Below, piece by piece: positions 10,265-19,259 of a stretch of 64,000 nucleotides of DNA. The stretch covers positions 20,414 through 84,413 of the forward strand of contig CANFSP010000007.1 of NCBI GenBank assembly GCA_947449765.1, in the 5' to 3' direction. Below the pieces are notes generated by a model. The model had not been told where the DNA came from. It searched no databases and was given only the letters and a program-made list of their open reading frames with translations. The stretch comes from Actinomycetota bacterium (GTDB lineage Bacteria; Actinomycetota; Actinomycetes; Actinomycetales; Microbacteriaceae). A program made the position numbers and the translations under genes. Numbering within the stretch: the first letter of the stretch is position 1; each line of letters starts with the position of its first letter.

Positions 10265-11201
10265 GGTTATTCACCTTGTCTGCAATGCGTCGCTTTGTCT
10301 TGCGTACCTGCTCGAAACCGGTGCCACGCGCGAATCGGCGTTCGAGGTAGAACTGACCAATCATCATGATGCTGGTGAACGCGAGGTACCAAATGGAAGC
10401 CACAATGAGCAGAGGGATTGGGTTGAACGTTTCGACGGCAATGTCTCGAGTTCGTGTGTAGAGGTCGAATGTGTACGGAACCGCGGTGACGAGTGACGTG
10501 GTCTTCAGCATTGAAATGACCTCGTTGCCCGTGGGCGGAATGATGATGCGCATTGATTGGGGAATGATGACCCGACTCATCGACTGTGACCAGGACATAC
10601 CGAGTGCCGTGGAGGCCTCAATCTGTCCCTTGTCGACCGACAGGATTCCAGCGCGAACGATTTCGGCCATGTACGCCGCTTCATTGAGGGCAAGTCCGAT
10701 GATGGCGAGAGTAAACGCATTGAGGGCAACCGTGGTTTGGATTGTGAACCACGGCTGAAGGAACGGGATGCCGATTGAAATGTTTTGGTAAATGACCGCG
10801 ATGAGACCCCAGAAGACGAGCTGCACATAGACCGGTGTGCCACGGAAAATCCAGAGATAGACCCATGAGACGGATTTGAGCACCGGGTTCGGTGAGAGCC
10901 GCATGACGGCCAAGATGATGCCCAAGATGACGGCGATCACCATCGAGTAGATGGTGAGTTGGAGGGTGTTGAAGGCGGCCCCGATGACGCGCGGGTCGAA
11001 AACGTACTTGCCCACTGACGCCCAGTCATACGCGGGTCGGCCGGCGGCGTCAATGATGAAGAGAACCGCGATGAGGATGACGAGCGCGGCGAAAATGTTT
11101 CGCCACGGGTGGCGAAGTTTGACCGCCTTGATGACTTCGGGGGAAGACCCGTTCGGCGACAGAGTTTCCTCTGCCGCCGAACGGGCTTGTGAACTGGTCA
11201 C
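10257..11201 (-). CDS. Polar amino-acid ABC transporter permease
   Basis: A 314-residue inner-membrane permease of the His/Glu/Gln/Arg/opine family. It has a cytoplasmic N-terminus, the [12 protein letters not shown] motif and the EAA loop [30 protein letters not shown] that docks on the ATPase. It lies 6 bases after the binding-protein gene and overlaps the ATPase gene. Confidence 0.92.
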
Positions 11202-11207
11202 GAAAGA

Positions 11208-12092
11208 CTAGCTCGCGGTTGCGCCGTTGATGGTGGCAACCTTGATTGCGCCCTCACCAACGCCCCACTTGTCGAGGATGGCCATGTAGGTGCCGTCATC
11301 GATGAGTGACTGGAGTGCAGCCTGGATCGCCTTGTCGAGTCCCGCAGTCTTGCTCAGTGCGTAACCGTAAGGCGCAACATCGAACGAGCTACCGGCAGCC
11401 TGGAGCTTGCCCTTTGACTGAGCGATTGCGTAAGCGGTAACCGGTGAGTCAGCGCTCATCGCGTCGACCTGACCGAGAACGACTGCCGAGGTGGCTGCAT
11501 CCTGCGTGTCAAAAGGAACAATTTCGATTGCGGCCTTGCCAGCGGCAACACACGCGTCTGACTTCGCAGGAACCTCATCGGTGTGCTGGTACGTCGTAGC
11601 CTGTACTGCAACCTTGAGTCCACAGGCGTCGTCGGGGTTTACCGTCTTGCCGGCGGGCGAAGCCCAGAGGATTCCGGCCTGGTAGTAGTTGACGAAGTTG
11701 ACCTGCTGCTCACGCTCGGCGTTGTCGGTGAACGACGAAACACCCATGTTGACCTTGTCACCCTCAACGCTCGGGATGATGTTTGCGAACGCGGCGACAG
11801 TCCATGACGACTTGAGGCCGAGCTTGGCAGCGACCGCGTCAGCGAGCTCAACATCCCAACCGATGGGGTTTCCGGCTTCATCTTTGTACTCGTTAGGCGG
11901 GTACGTTGCGTCTACGCCCATGTTGAGTACACCAGCGGTTTTGATGGCGTCGGGGAGCAATGCCACAGCTGCAGCGTCAGGGGCAATCGTGGGAGCTGCA
12001 GTGGTGTTGCCACCGCCGCCACCGCCGGCACAACCGGTCAGGGCAAGGGCCGCTGCTGCCAAGACGGCAGGAACAAGCATCTTGATGCGCAT
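11208..12092 (-). CDS. Amino-acid ABC transporter substrate-binding lipoprotein
   Basis: A 294-residue extracytoplasmic binding protein, first gene of the transporter operon. The N-terminus is a lipoprotein signal peptide ending in LTGC, followed by a Gly-rich linker. The PBPb fold follows: GVLNMGVDATYPPNEYKDEAGNPIGWDVELADAVA, then SSFTDNAEREQQVNFV and VAQSKG-type ligand-binding segments. Ligand specificity is not evident. Confidence 0.9.
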   Translation of the reverse strand: MRIKMLVPAVLAAAALALTGCAGGGGGGNTTAAPTIAPDAAAVALLPDAIKTAGVLNMGVDATYPPNEYKDEAGNPIGWDVELADAVAAKLGLKSSWTVAAFANIIPSVEGDKVNMGVSSFTDNAEREQQVNFVNYYQAGILWASPAGKTVNPDDACGLKVAVQATTYQHTDEVPAKSDACVAAGKAAIEIVPFDTQDAATSAVVLGQVDAMSADSPVTAYAIAQSKGKLQAAGSSFDVAPYGYALSKTAGLDKAIQAALQSLIDDGTYMAILDKWGVGEGAIKVATINGATAS

Positions 12093-12217
12093 GAAGAAAC
12101 TTCTTTCTCTTGGTGAAGTGGTCTGAAGACCTGTCTAAACCATAACGCAGGTGATGTTTCACCGGCATTACGTCAGAGAAAATTCCGACGTTTTACAAAG
12201 GAAGAGAGCTGTAGACC

Positions 12218-12820
12218 TTAGTTTGCAACGGTGAATCGGCGACCCTGATGTTTCGGGTTTTCAATCTCGTCGATCACTGCCACACCAAAGTCTTCACTCG
12301 AGATGTTTTCGCCGGCAGGGCTGTCGAGCGCTGAGACATACTCCCCTGTTCGCTCACCCGGTTGAATCATGGGTGCCGGCGAGATGAGGGTCCAATCAAG
12401 ATCACTGGATGTCTCGTAGATGCCCAAAACCGCCGTCATTGTTTCTGCCTCGGGCTTGAACATGTCGGGAAAGCCCTCGGTGTCTTTGAGTCGCACGTCA
12501 CCCACAAAGAGCGAGCCGGCACCGCCGACAATAACAAGTCGCGCATCCGGATGCGACTGCACAATCGCCCGGTGAGCATCGAGGATGAGCGAATGCGGTT
12601 CGCCCGTCCGGCTTGGACCGGAGGCGATGACCACAACGTCGTGCTTGTCGGCAACCTCGGTGAATGTGGCGAGGTCTGACAGATCCGCCTGAGCGCCGAA
12701 CGCACCGTTGATGGACGTGCCGCTGCGGCTGAGCGCGGTGACCTGATGTCCCCTCGCTACAGCCTCAGTGGTGACGCGGCTCCCGACCATGCCGGTCGCG
12801 CCATAGACCGCAATCTTCAC
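12218..12820 (-). CDS. NAD(P)H-binding atypical short-chain dehydrogenase (NmrA-like)
   Basis: A 200-residue single Rossmann domain with the nucleotide-binding motif YGATGMVGSRV at the N-terminus, and VIIVGGAGSLF-like and ISPAPMIQPG segments later. I use the GTG at 12820, because the longer frame to 12919 lies inside nrdB. The stop of nrdB (TAG) and this GTG share one base (TAGTG), so translation is coupled to the ribonucleotide reductase operon. Its function there is unknown. Confidence 0.8.
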   Translation of the reverse strand: MKIAVYGATGMVGSRVTTEAVARGHQVTALSRSGTSINGAFGAQADLSDLATFTEVADKHDVVVIASGPSRTGEPHSLILDAHRAIVQSHPDARLVIVGGAGSLFVGDVRLKDTEGFPDMFKPEAETMTAVLGIYETSSDLDWTLISPAPMIQPGERTGEYVSALDSPAGENISSEDFGVAVIDEIENPKHQGRRFTVAN

Positions 12821-13809
12821 TACTTGCTCACCACTGCCGATGCGTTCGACTCGTAGCTCGTGTTGGTGGCTTCGAAGAAGTTGACCAGCTGAAGGGTGTC
12901 GTTCGCGGTCGCCATCCACTTTGCCGGGTTGGAGACGTTGTACTCGGGCTCAAAGCCGAGCTCCTCGAGGCGACGGTCAGCCAGGTATTTCACGTACTGG
13001 TTGATGTAGTTCGAGTTGAGTCCCAGGATTCCGTTGGGGAGCAGATCGCGGTTGTACTGCTCTTCCATCTCGACGGCGTTGACGATCATCTGCTTGATTT
13101 CGGCCGCAAACTCGGGGGTCTGCAGGTCGGGGTTTTCTTCAAGAACGGTGAGAATGAGGTTGATACCGAACTTGAGGTGCAGTGACTCGTCACGCACCAC
13201 CCAGTCCATCAGCGAGCCGAAGTTGCGGAGCAGGTTGCGCTGGCGGAAGCTCAGGGCCACCATAAATCCCGAGTAGAACCAGATGCCTTCGAGGATGACG
13301 TTGTACGCCACCAGGTTGCGCACGAAGTCCATCTTGCCCTCGGTGGTGTTGATGTCGAGGGTCTGTTCGGTCATTCGCTTGATGAAGCTCACTTCGAACT
13401 CTTCTTTGCGCGCCATTGAGGGGATTTTGACGTGCGAGTTGTAGGCGATGTCGCGATCGATCGGGAAGGTCTCGAGCACGTACTCAAACGACATGCAGTG
13501 GTTTGCTTCCTCCCACATCTGCTTCGCCAGGTAGAGGTGACACTCGGGAGCGTTGACGTAGGGGTAGACGCCGAAGGCAAGCGCCTTGTTGACGAGAAGC
13601 TCGTTCGGGTTGAAGTACGACATGAGGAAGGTCACGGCGTGACGCTCTTCGTCGGTCATCTTCTTGAAGTCTGCGATGTCCTCACCGAGCTGAATTTCGT
13701 TGGGGAACCACGTGTTGGCAACGGCCTGGTCGTACAGGTCCATTGCCCACTTGTAGGTAACGGGCTTAAGCAGAAGTCCTTCTTGAACTCCGGTTCCGAG
13801 AATTGCCAT
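12820..13809 (-). CDS. nrdB: Ribonucleotide reductase beta subunit, class Ic-like (Phe in place of radical Tyr)
   Basis: The 329-residue R2 subunit supplies the oxidant for ribonucleotide reduction. The metal-ligand pattern is E70, E101 and H104, then the late Glu in VILEGIWF and the ExxH in RDESLHL. Four residues after H104, where class Ia enzymes have the tyrosyl radical, there is F108 (context EEANHCMSF). The first ligand is Glu rather than Asp. The spacing E-31-E-3-H-4-F equals that of Chlamydia trachomatis E89, E120, H123 and F127, the manganese/iron class Ic enzyme. A good AGGAG site lies 6 bases before the ATG. Metal content cannot be read from sequence. Confidence 0.93.
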   Translation of the reverse strand: MAILGTGVQEGLLLKPVTYKWAMDLYDQAVANTWFPNEIQLGEDIADFKKMTDEERHAVTFLMSYFNPNELLVNKALAFGVYPYVNAPECHLYLAKQMWEEANHCMSFEYVLETFPIDRDIAYNSHVKIPSMARKEEFEVSFIKRMTEQTLDINTTEGKMDFVRNLVAYNVILEGIWFYSGFMVALSFRQRNLLRNFGSLMDWVVRDESLHLKFGINLILTVLEENPDLQTPEFAAEIKQMIVNAVEMEEQYNRDLLPNGILGLNSNYINQYVKYLADRRLEELGFEPEYNVSNPAKWMATANDTLQLVNFFEATNTSYESNASAVVSK

Positions 13810-13893
13810 GTGTTGCTCCTATCGGGTGTGTGGTGCCGTATGTGGCGAAATGCTGTGTTGCGGGTTGCGTGGTGCGGGTAATGCCGGTGGTGC

Positions 13894-14016
13894 CTACTGG
13901 CACGACTCACATTGAACGGCATCCATGGGGTCGGTCGGTACGACGTATTGATCAACGTCCCACGTGGTTGATGGGCCAGCGGCGAATGTGCCGTCGATTG
14001 TTTCTTCGTAGTTCAT
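13894..14016 (-). CDS. Free-standing NrdA C-terminal redox tail, 40 aa, ending CESCQ
   Basis: A 40-residue ORF between nrdA and nrdB. It ends in DAVQCESCQ, which matches the C-terminal cysteine pair that re-reduces the active site of class I ribonucleotide reductase alpha subunits (tails such as CEACQ or CESCK). NrdA itself ends 57 bases upstream without any such Cys pair. The ORF has its own Shine-Dalgarno sequence, GAAGAGG, 6 bases before the ATG, with the same spacing as nrdB's. It is in the same frame as nrdA, separated by a TAA and 19 sense codons, so readthrough is an alternative. Either way the tail is not part of the main NrdA chain. Confidence 0.8.
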   Translation of the reverse strand: MNYEETIDGTFAAGPSTTWDVDQYVVPTDPMDAVQCESCQ

Positions 14017-14073
14017 GTGATGCCTCTTCGTGTCTGCCGTCCACGCTCTTTTTTGCGCGGACGATTGTGTCAG

Positions 14074-16506
14074 TTAGTTCGATACCGCGCCGAAACCAAA
14101 GCCGCGACGAGGGGCTGCTGCGGCTACGGGTTCTCCGGACTCGGCAGACCCGTTTGCGCCAGCCGTGATGGTTTCGGCTTTGTTGACTTTGACTGTGGAC
14201 TGCTCTGCCGTGTGACGTGGTTTCATGTGCAGGTAATAAGTGGTCTTCACGCCGCGCTCCCACGCCGACGAGTAAATGTCGATCATGTCGCTGAGGTCAC
14301 GCGTTTCGAGGTACATGTTTCGGCTGATGGCCTGGTCGATCCACTTTTGGCAGCGGGCGGCTACCTCAATGAACGAGAACGGCGACAGCTGGAAACTGGT
14401 CTTGTAGACCTGCTTGATGTTGTCAGGAATGAGGGCGATGTTTTGGATGTCACCCTGGCTGCGCAAGATGTCCTCGCGCACGCGCTCCCACAAGCCAAGG
14501 CGCTGAAGGTCGGCGACGAGGTTGCGGTTGACCTCAAGGAATTTACCCGAGCTCGTGGCGCGGCTAAAGATCTGCGAGAACTGGGGGTCAAGACCCGGAG
14601 TGGTTCCGGCGACGAGACCAATGGATGCCGTTGGCGCGATGGCCATGAGTGTCGCGTTGCGGATGCCACCCTTGACCTTGGCGCGCAGTGCATCCCAGTC
14701 GAGAGTTGTCTTTCGCGTGACCGTGATGGGCACTCCTCGGTCAGCTTCGGCGAGGTCGATGCTGTCGAAGGGGACGAGCCCCTGGGACCAGCGACTGCCG
14801 GCGAAGTTGTTGTAGGCACCGCGCTCTGCGGCGAGTTCAACGCTGGCCTCGATTGCCGCGTAGGAGATGTGCTCGGTGATTTGGTCGATGAGGTCGTATG
14901 CCTCTTCAGATTCGTAGGAGTAGCCAAGACGCTCGATGACGTCGGTAAAGCCCATGAGCCCCAGACCAATCGCGCGGTTCTCGGCATTGGAGTAGTCCGC
15001 CTCCGGCACGGAGGAACGAGTGATGTCGATGAGGTTATCCAGCTGCCGCACGGCAAGCTTGGCGCTCTCGGCGATTTTCGCCCAGTCCATTTGGCCATTG
15101 GTGATGTGGCGAGACAGGTTGATTGAGGCCAGGTTACAGACGGAGACGTTGTCTTCGTCTTGCGGCAAGGTGATCTCGGTGCACAGGTTCGACGAGTGGA
15201 TAGTTCCCGTGTTGTTGTTGAGCGCCCGGAGGTTGATCGTGTCTTTCCAGGTGAGCCACGGGTGACTGGTGGTCTGAAGAGACATGAGGATGGCTTGGAA
15301 CTGTTCGCGTGCGCCGATCTTCTTGAACATGTGCATGCGACCGGCCTCGGCTTCAGCCACGTAGTGGTTGTACCGATCGCTAAACGCCTTGCCATAGAGC
15401 TCGTTGAGGTCGGCGACCTCAAGCGGGTCGAACAGGTACCACGAGTCGTCATTCTGAACACGCTTCATGAACTCGTCGCTAATCCAGACGGCCGTGTTAG
15501 CCGTGCGGGTGCGACGGTAGGGGTCACCCGAGTTGTTGCGCAGCTCCAAGAACTCCGGAAAGTCCATGTGCCAGTTCTCCATGTAGAAGCACAGGGCGCC
15601 AAACTTTTTGCCACCTCGGCTCACGGCACGAAGGATGGAGTCAATCGTGTGCATGAATGGAATGGGGCCGGTGGATGTGGTGTTGTTCGACCGAATCGGT
15701 GAGCCCTGGGCACGCAGCTTGGTGACGGACAGACCGATGCCGCCCGTGCCCTTGGTGAGCCACATGACATCGCGGGTGGTCTTGGCGATGTGCTCCATGT
15801 CATCCTGCATTTCCAGGACGAAGCAGTTGGCGAGCTGGGGCGAAATGGTTCCGGCGTTAACCAGGGTTGAACCCGCGGCGAGGTACTCGAGCGAGCTCAT
15901 CTTTTCGTAGAACTTGATGGCCGCCTCGTTGGGGTTCTTCTCATTGAGGGAGAGGCCCATGGCGATGCGCATCCAGAAATACTGTGGCACCTCGAGTGGG
16001 TCACCGTTGCGACCCTTGATGCCGTAACGGTTGTTGAGCGTGACAACACCGATGTACTTGAGCAGGTCATCGTGATCGGGGTTGATGTGGGTGGCGAGCT
16101 CGTCGAGATCAAACATCTGGCCCAGGCGCGCGTCGAGGAGTCCCTCCTCGACGCCACGAAGCAGGTTGGCTTTGAAGTGCGAACGGTGAAGTTCACCGAG
16201 CTCATCGCGGCTACGGTATTCACCGAGGACACGCTTGTAAATCGTCTTGAGGAGAAGGCGTGCCGCCACGATGTCGAATGCCGGGTCATCTTTGACGTTC
16301 TGCAGAGCTACCTGGATGACGGCCTCATCGAGTTGTTGCGAGGTGATGCCGTCAAACAACGTGATTTCAAGCTCAGTCGCGATCTGGGTGACCCAGGCGA
16401 TGCTGTCATCAAGCCCCTGAGCCGCCTCTTCGATGGCCAGGTTGATTTTGTTGGCGTCGTAGGGCTCGCGCTCGCCGTTTCGCTTGATAACAGTGATCGT
16501 TGACAC
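14074..16506 (-). CDS. nrdA: Ribonucleotide reductase alpha subunit, lacking the C-terminal CxxC tail
   Basis: The 810-residue catalytic subunit reduces ribonucleoside diphosphates. An ATP-cone (about residues 4-92, starting TVIKRNGEREPYD) precedes the ten-stranded barrel. Active-site residues are visible: C228 (ANCFVL), N440-C442-E444 (SNLCTEI) and C457 (VCNLASI). The YY radical-transfer pair lies in KTTYYLHMKP near the end. The protein ends in an Ala/Gly-rich segment closing with RRGFGFGAVSN and has no terminal cysteine pair; that motif is encoded separately at 13894-14016. The start is GTG, preceded by AGGGG about 10 bases away. NrdR-type boxes lie upstream. Confidence 0.95.
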   Translation of the reverse strand: MSTITVIKRNGEREPYDANKINLAIEEAAQGLDDSIAWVTQIATELEITLFDGITSQQLDEAVIQVALQNVKDDPAFDIVAARLLLKTIYKRVLGEYRSRDELGELHRSHFKANLLRGVEEGLLDARLGQMFDLDELATHINPDHDDLLKYIGVVTLNNRYGIKGRNGDPLEVPQYFWMRIAMGLSLNEKNPNEAAIKFYEKMSSLEYLAAGSTLVNAGTISPQLANCFVLEMQDDMEHIAKTTRDVMWLTKGTGGIGLSVTKLRAQGSPIRSNNTTSTGPIPFMHTIDSILRAVSRGGKKFGALCFYMENWHMDFPEFLELRNNSGDPYRRTRTANTAVWISDEFMKRVQNDDSWYLFDPLEVADLNELYGKAFSDRYNHYVAEAEAGRMHMFKKIGAREQFQAILMSLQTTSHPWLTWKDTINLRALNNNTGTIHSSNLCTEITLPQDEDNVSVCNLASINLSRHITNGQMDWAKIAESAKLAVRQLDNLIDITRSSVPEADYSNAENRAIGLGLMGFTDVIERLGYSYESEEAYDLIDQITEHISYAAIEASVELAAERGAYNNFAGSRWSQGLVPFDSIDLAEADRGVPITVTRKTTLDWDALRAKVKGGIRNATLMAIAPTASIGLVAGTTPGLDPQFSQIFSRATSSGKFLEVNRNLVADLQRLGLWERVREDILRSQGDIQNIALIPDNIKQVYKTSFQLSPFSFIEVAARCQKWIDQAISRNMYLETRDLSDMIDIYSSAWERGVKTTYYLHMKPRHTAEQSTVKVNKAETITAGANGSAESGEPVAAAAPRRGFGFGAVSN

Positions 16507-16560
16507 GTCAACTACCCCTCACATTTAGTCTTCTCACGCCGCGAATACTCAGCGGCTAAA

Positions 16561-16576
16561 TCACTATATATCGGGT
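16561..16576 (-). promoter_or_regulatory. NrdR box 1 upstream of nrdA
   Basis: The 16-mer contains CTATATAT and fits the NrdR consensus acaCwAtATaTwGtgt with few mismatches. It lies 32 bases (about three helical turns) from the second box, the usual NrdR pair spacing. Confidence 0.75.
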
Positions 16577-16592
16577 CGAAACTGATTTGCGA

Positions 16593-16608
16593 ACCCTACA
16601 TATTGTGG
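16593..16608 (-). promoter_or_regulatory. NrdR box 2 upstream of nrdA
   Basis: The core CTACATATTGTGG matches the NrdR consensus. Together with box 1 it implies repression of nrdA-tail-nrdB by the ATP-cone repressor NrdR. Confidence 0.78.
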
Positions 16609-16614
16609 GCGTGT

Positions 16615-16653
16615 CGTCCACACATGTGGACAAGTTATGCCGATTTATGCACA
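16615..16653 (-). promoter_or_regulatory. Cluster of DnaA-box-like 9-mers upstream of the NrdR boxes
   Basis: TGTGGACAA (16625-16633) and TTATGCACA (16645-16653) each differ by one base from the DnaA box TTATCCACA (either strand). TCGTCCACA (16615-16623) is a weaker third match, and TCCACA/TGTGGA forms a short dyad. DnaA control of nrd genes is known in other bacteria; here it is inference. Confidence 0.4.
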
Positions 16654-16723
16654 TATTCACAGTCTTTAACGCGGACCACAGTCGGTCAGCACGTGCGTGC
16701 ACTCTGGCAAGGGGGGGGTGGAA

Positions 16724-19045
16724 TTACCTCGTGCAGTACACCTTGACCGTTGCGGTCGCTGCGTAATTCATGCCGTCGCCACTGTATGAAATGTTCAAGT
16801 ACCTGAGAACCCCACCGGAACCTCGGTCTGTACGCCATTTAGATGCTGGGGGCACGGTGACCACGGCCGTACCATCGGCGCCGAGGCGAACCGGATAGGC
16901 GGTGAGTAGCGCACCTCCCGTGCGGTTATCGCTCACCCGAATTGTGACCGTTCCCGTTGGCGTCGTTCCCCCAGTTTCTTTGATCACAGCAATCTTCATC
17001 TTGAGGCTTGCTACACCCAAAAACGAGGTCTCTCCGAAGTAGCCCGTTCGTGAATCCCAGCCTGAGACTTGACTAGCCGAAATCGTTGGCGTGTACGATG
17101 CGATCCAGACCGCCTGCGGGTCACTTAGTGCGTTCAAGGAAGCAGATGCGCCTTCGGGCACGAAAAGGAGTCGCACACTTGCGGTCAACTGAGGAATCCA
17201 TGTCAAAGACACCTGGGATGCACGAGCACCTGCACGAGCGACGGCGAGGTCATTCCCCTGCTGATCAATGAGATAGACCGTGCCGCCAACGAGCTCTCCT
17301 CCGGCAGGCGGGGTGATAGTTGCCCGCACTGCGACCGATGAGTTGCGATTGACCCGGTCGGGGATATCGCTCATCTGCACCGTGTACGGGGCTGCGCGCA
17401 AAATGTAACTTGCAGCGCACGAACTGTAGCCCGCACCGAGAAACATGCTTTCGTCATCTGCGGTGAAGCTAGCGAGATAGCAACCGTCTTGTGGGAACCA
17501 GTAGTTGGCCGCGAGATCTCCGGTGGTGAAGGTAGCTCGAGCTCCGAAGTCGCCCGCGTCGACGCGGTGTCCGGCAGCTTCAGCATCGACGATTGGGGAA
17601 TACCCAAACGAGGAATACGACAGGTACAGCGCCTTGGCGAGGCCTGCGACATGCGTGGTCTCAATGTTGACGAACTGATCTTCGCCACGAGCGAGCTCGC
17701 GATATTCGAGCGAAGCTCGAACCGGTGGCGCCATGCGTGCACCCGCTTGGAAACCTGTATATCCGCAGTCGGCGATTGAGGTTGGACTGTCGACTCGGAG
17801 CAATGGAATGAGACCGACGGACTTGATGATGGCATCCTGCGCGCACACACTCGAGTTTTTGCCGAAGAAGAGAGCAAATTCGGGAGTGAGCGAATCAGTC
17901 ACGCGTCCGAAGGGGACGATGTTGAATAGGGTTCGCGAAACTGGAAAACTTGCCGACGCATCGCCATTAGCAAGCACTGCGGGCGTGGCTGTGCCACCGA
18001 CCGACATGCCCAAGAGAACTGCGCCAGAACGAGCATCCCTCACTCCTGTCGTCGCCGAGCGGGACTGGGAAATCCACGAGCCGACGGAATATGGTACGAG
18101 CGCGCCGGCTCCCACAGCAGCGAGCGCAGCCCCCGAGTTCACTTCATTAATGGCCTGCTGAGCACCACCAGTGGTCGGGCGGTATGTGGACGAGACACAA
18201 GAGGTTGCTTCGTTCTTAGCCGGGATGTCAGCGCTGTCTTGGGTGAAACCAAGCATGTTCGTGACAAAGAATGTGCGTAGCTCTGAATTGGATGCGAAGT
18301 CTGGCAGCAGCGGCTTAAGGGCCACCGCACGAGCGGCACCCGTTGGCAACGGGGTGGATGTGGCTCCCACCCCAACATAGCCACCTGTTGCCGTGACGTA
18401 GACGTATCGGGTGCGGCACCGATAGATGTTGTACAGGGATGGAACGGTAACTGCATCTTCAGCAGAGCCGATGACGAGCTTTCCGCTGAGAGCATTGACC
18501 CCATTGTTTGTCACGGTCGCAGGGTTGCTCGCGATCGCTACAGAATCACGCGCGAACGGCACGTACGACCAGACCCCATTCGGGTCGGCGGCATCAATAC
18601 CTGAGGCGGCGGGAGGAAGAGCCGACCGGGCAAACGAGACTTGATCGGCAACTTCAGCGTTGGGCGTGGAGATTTCACCGGCGGGCGTGCTGATGTCTTC
18701 TTCCCACACGCGACCTTTCGCCACATTCAGCAGCTGAAGTGCCTCGCTCGCTGAATTAGCCCGAGGGATGTCATTGCCCGAGGTGCGAGTAATGACCGTT
18801 GAACTCCCCGTTGAGTCATATGACGCCAGCTTTCGAGATCCCGCATCGGTATTTACCTTTGCTGCGATTTTGTTCATGACCAGCTCGGATGCCGGCGAAC
18901 CAAAACCCACGAGAGTGCTGTCAGTGGCAGCAGGCATACTCGATGGATCAGCCTGCGCAGCTGCGACACCAACCAGGTTGGTAAGCCCTACGGCTAATGC
19001 CGTTGCGACAGCTAAAACCTGAGTGAGCGGAATCTTTCGAGGCAT
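16724..19045 (-). CDS. Secreted PstS-like protein with Ig-like C-terminal modules (paralogue A)
   Basis: I start at the ATG at 19045 (MPRKIPLTQ), which gives a 773-residue protein with a Sec signal peptide ending VGVAAAQA. The longer frame to 19213 has no sensible N-terminus. The N-terminal two-thirds resembles actinobacterial PstS-like binding proteins: LVGFGSPAS, LASYDSTGSS, ADCGYTGF, and several Cys conserved with the paralogues at 19260 and 29480. Two or three beta-rich modules follow, the last with GTVTIRVSDNRTGGALL, YPVRLGADG and RYLNISYSGDG, near-identical in pattern in all three proteins. There is no membrane anchor or LPXTG. The ligand is unknown: the phosphate-type GSDTTQ loop of paralogue C is GSPASE here. 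Confidence 0.72.
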   Translation of the reverse strand: MPRKIPLTQVLAVATALAVGLTNLVGVAAAQADPSSMPAATDSTLVGFGSPASELVMNKIAAKVNTDAGSRKLASYDSTGSSTVITRTSGNDIPRANSASEALQLLNVAKGRVWEEDISTPAGEISTPNAEVADQVSFARSALPPAASGIDAADPNGVWSYVPFARDSVAIASNPATVTNNGVNALSGKLVIGSAEDAVTVPSLYNIYRCRTRYVYVTATGGYVGVGATSTPLPTGAARAVALKPLLPDFASNSELRTFFVTNMLGFTQDSADIPAKNEATSCVSSTYRPTTGGAQQAINEVNSGAALAAVGAGALVPYSVGSWISQSRSATTGVRDARSGAVLLGMSVGGTATPAVLANGDASASFPVSRTLFNIVPFGRVTDSLTPEFALFFGKNSSVCAQDAIIKSVGLIPLLRVDSPTSIADCGYTGFQAGARMAPPVRASLEYRELARGEDQFVNIETTHVAGLAKALYLSYSSFGYSPIVDAEAAGHRVDAGDFGARATFTTGDLAANYWFPQDGCYLASFTADDESMFLGAGYSSCAASYILRAAPYTVQMSDIPDRVNRNSSVAVRATITPPAGGELVGGTVYLIDQQGNDLAVARAGARASQVSLTWIPQLTASVRLLFVPEGASASLNALSDPQAVWIASYTPTISASQVSGWDSRTGYFGETSFLGVASLKMKIAVIKETGGTTPTGTVTIRVSDNRTGGALLTAYPVRLGADGTAVVTVPPASKWRTDRGSGGVLRYLNISYSGDGMNYAATATVKVYCTR

Positions 19046-19259
19046 GGCACATACCCAACCGTGTCTAAAGCGAGAACGGAACCTTCGGCCCCGTAGGCGA
19101 GAGGCTAGCACCACGGGGTAAGAAGCGACAAGGAGCGGGAAGAGAACAAAAATGCATTCACCTGACTCCACAACGACGAGGAGACGACAACGGCCCCCAC
19201 ACCACAGGTGCACCCTCCACAGCCCGAGCGATTACGACACGATGCGTTGAGACCCACGA

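Noticed and set aside
14017..15126. 369-codon open frame on the plus strand opposite nrdA
   Set aside because: It mirrors the nrdA reading frame, lacks a ribosome binding site and covers essential nrdA sequence.
16700..16722. Run of nine G after the nrdA promoter region, considered for phase variation
   Set aside because: It is downstream of the stop of the PstS-like paralogue A and outside any promoter spacing I can define.
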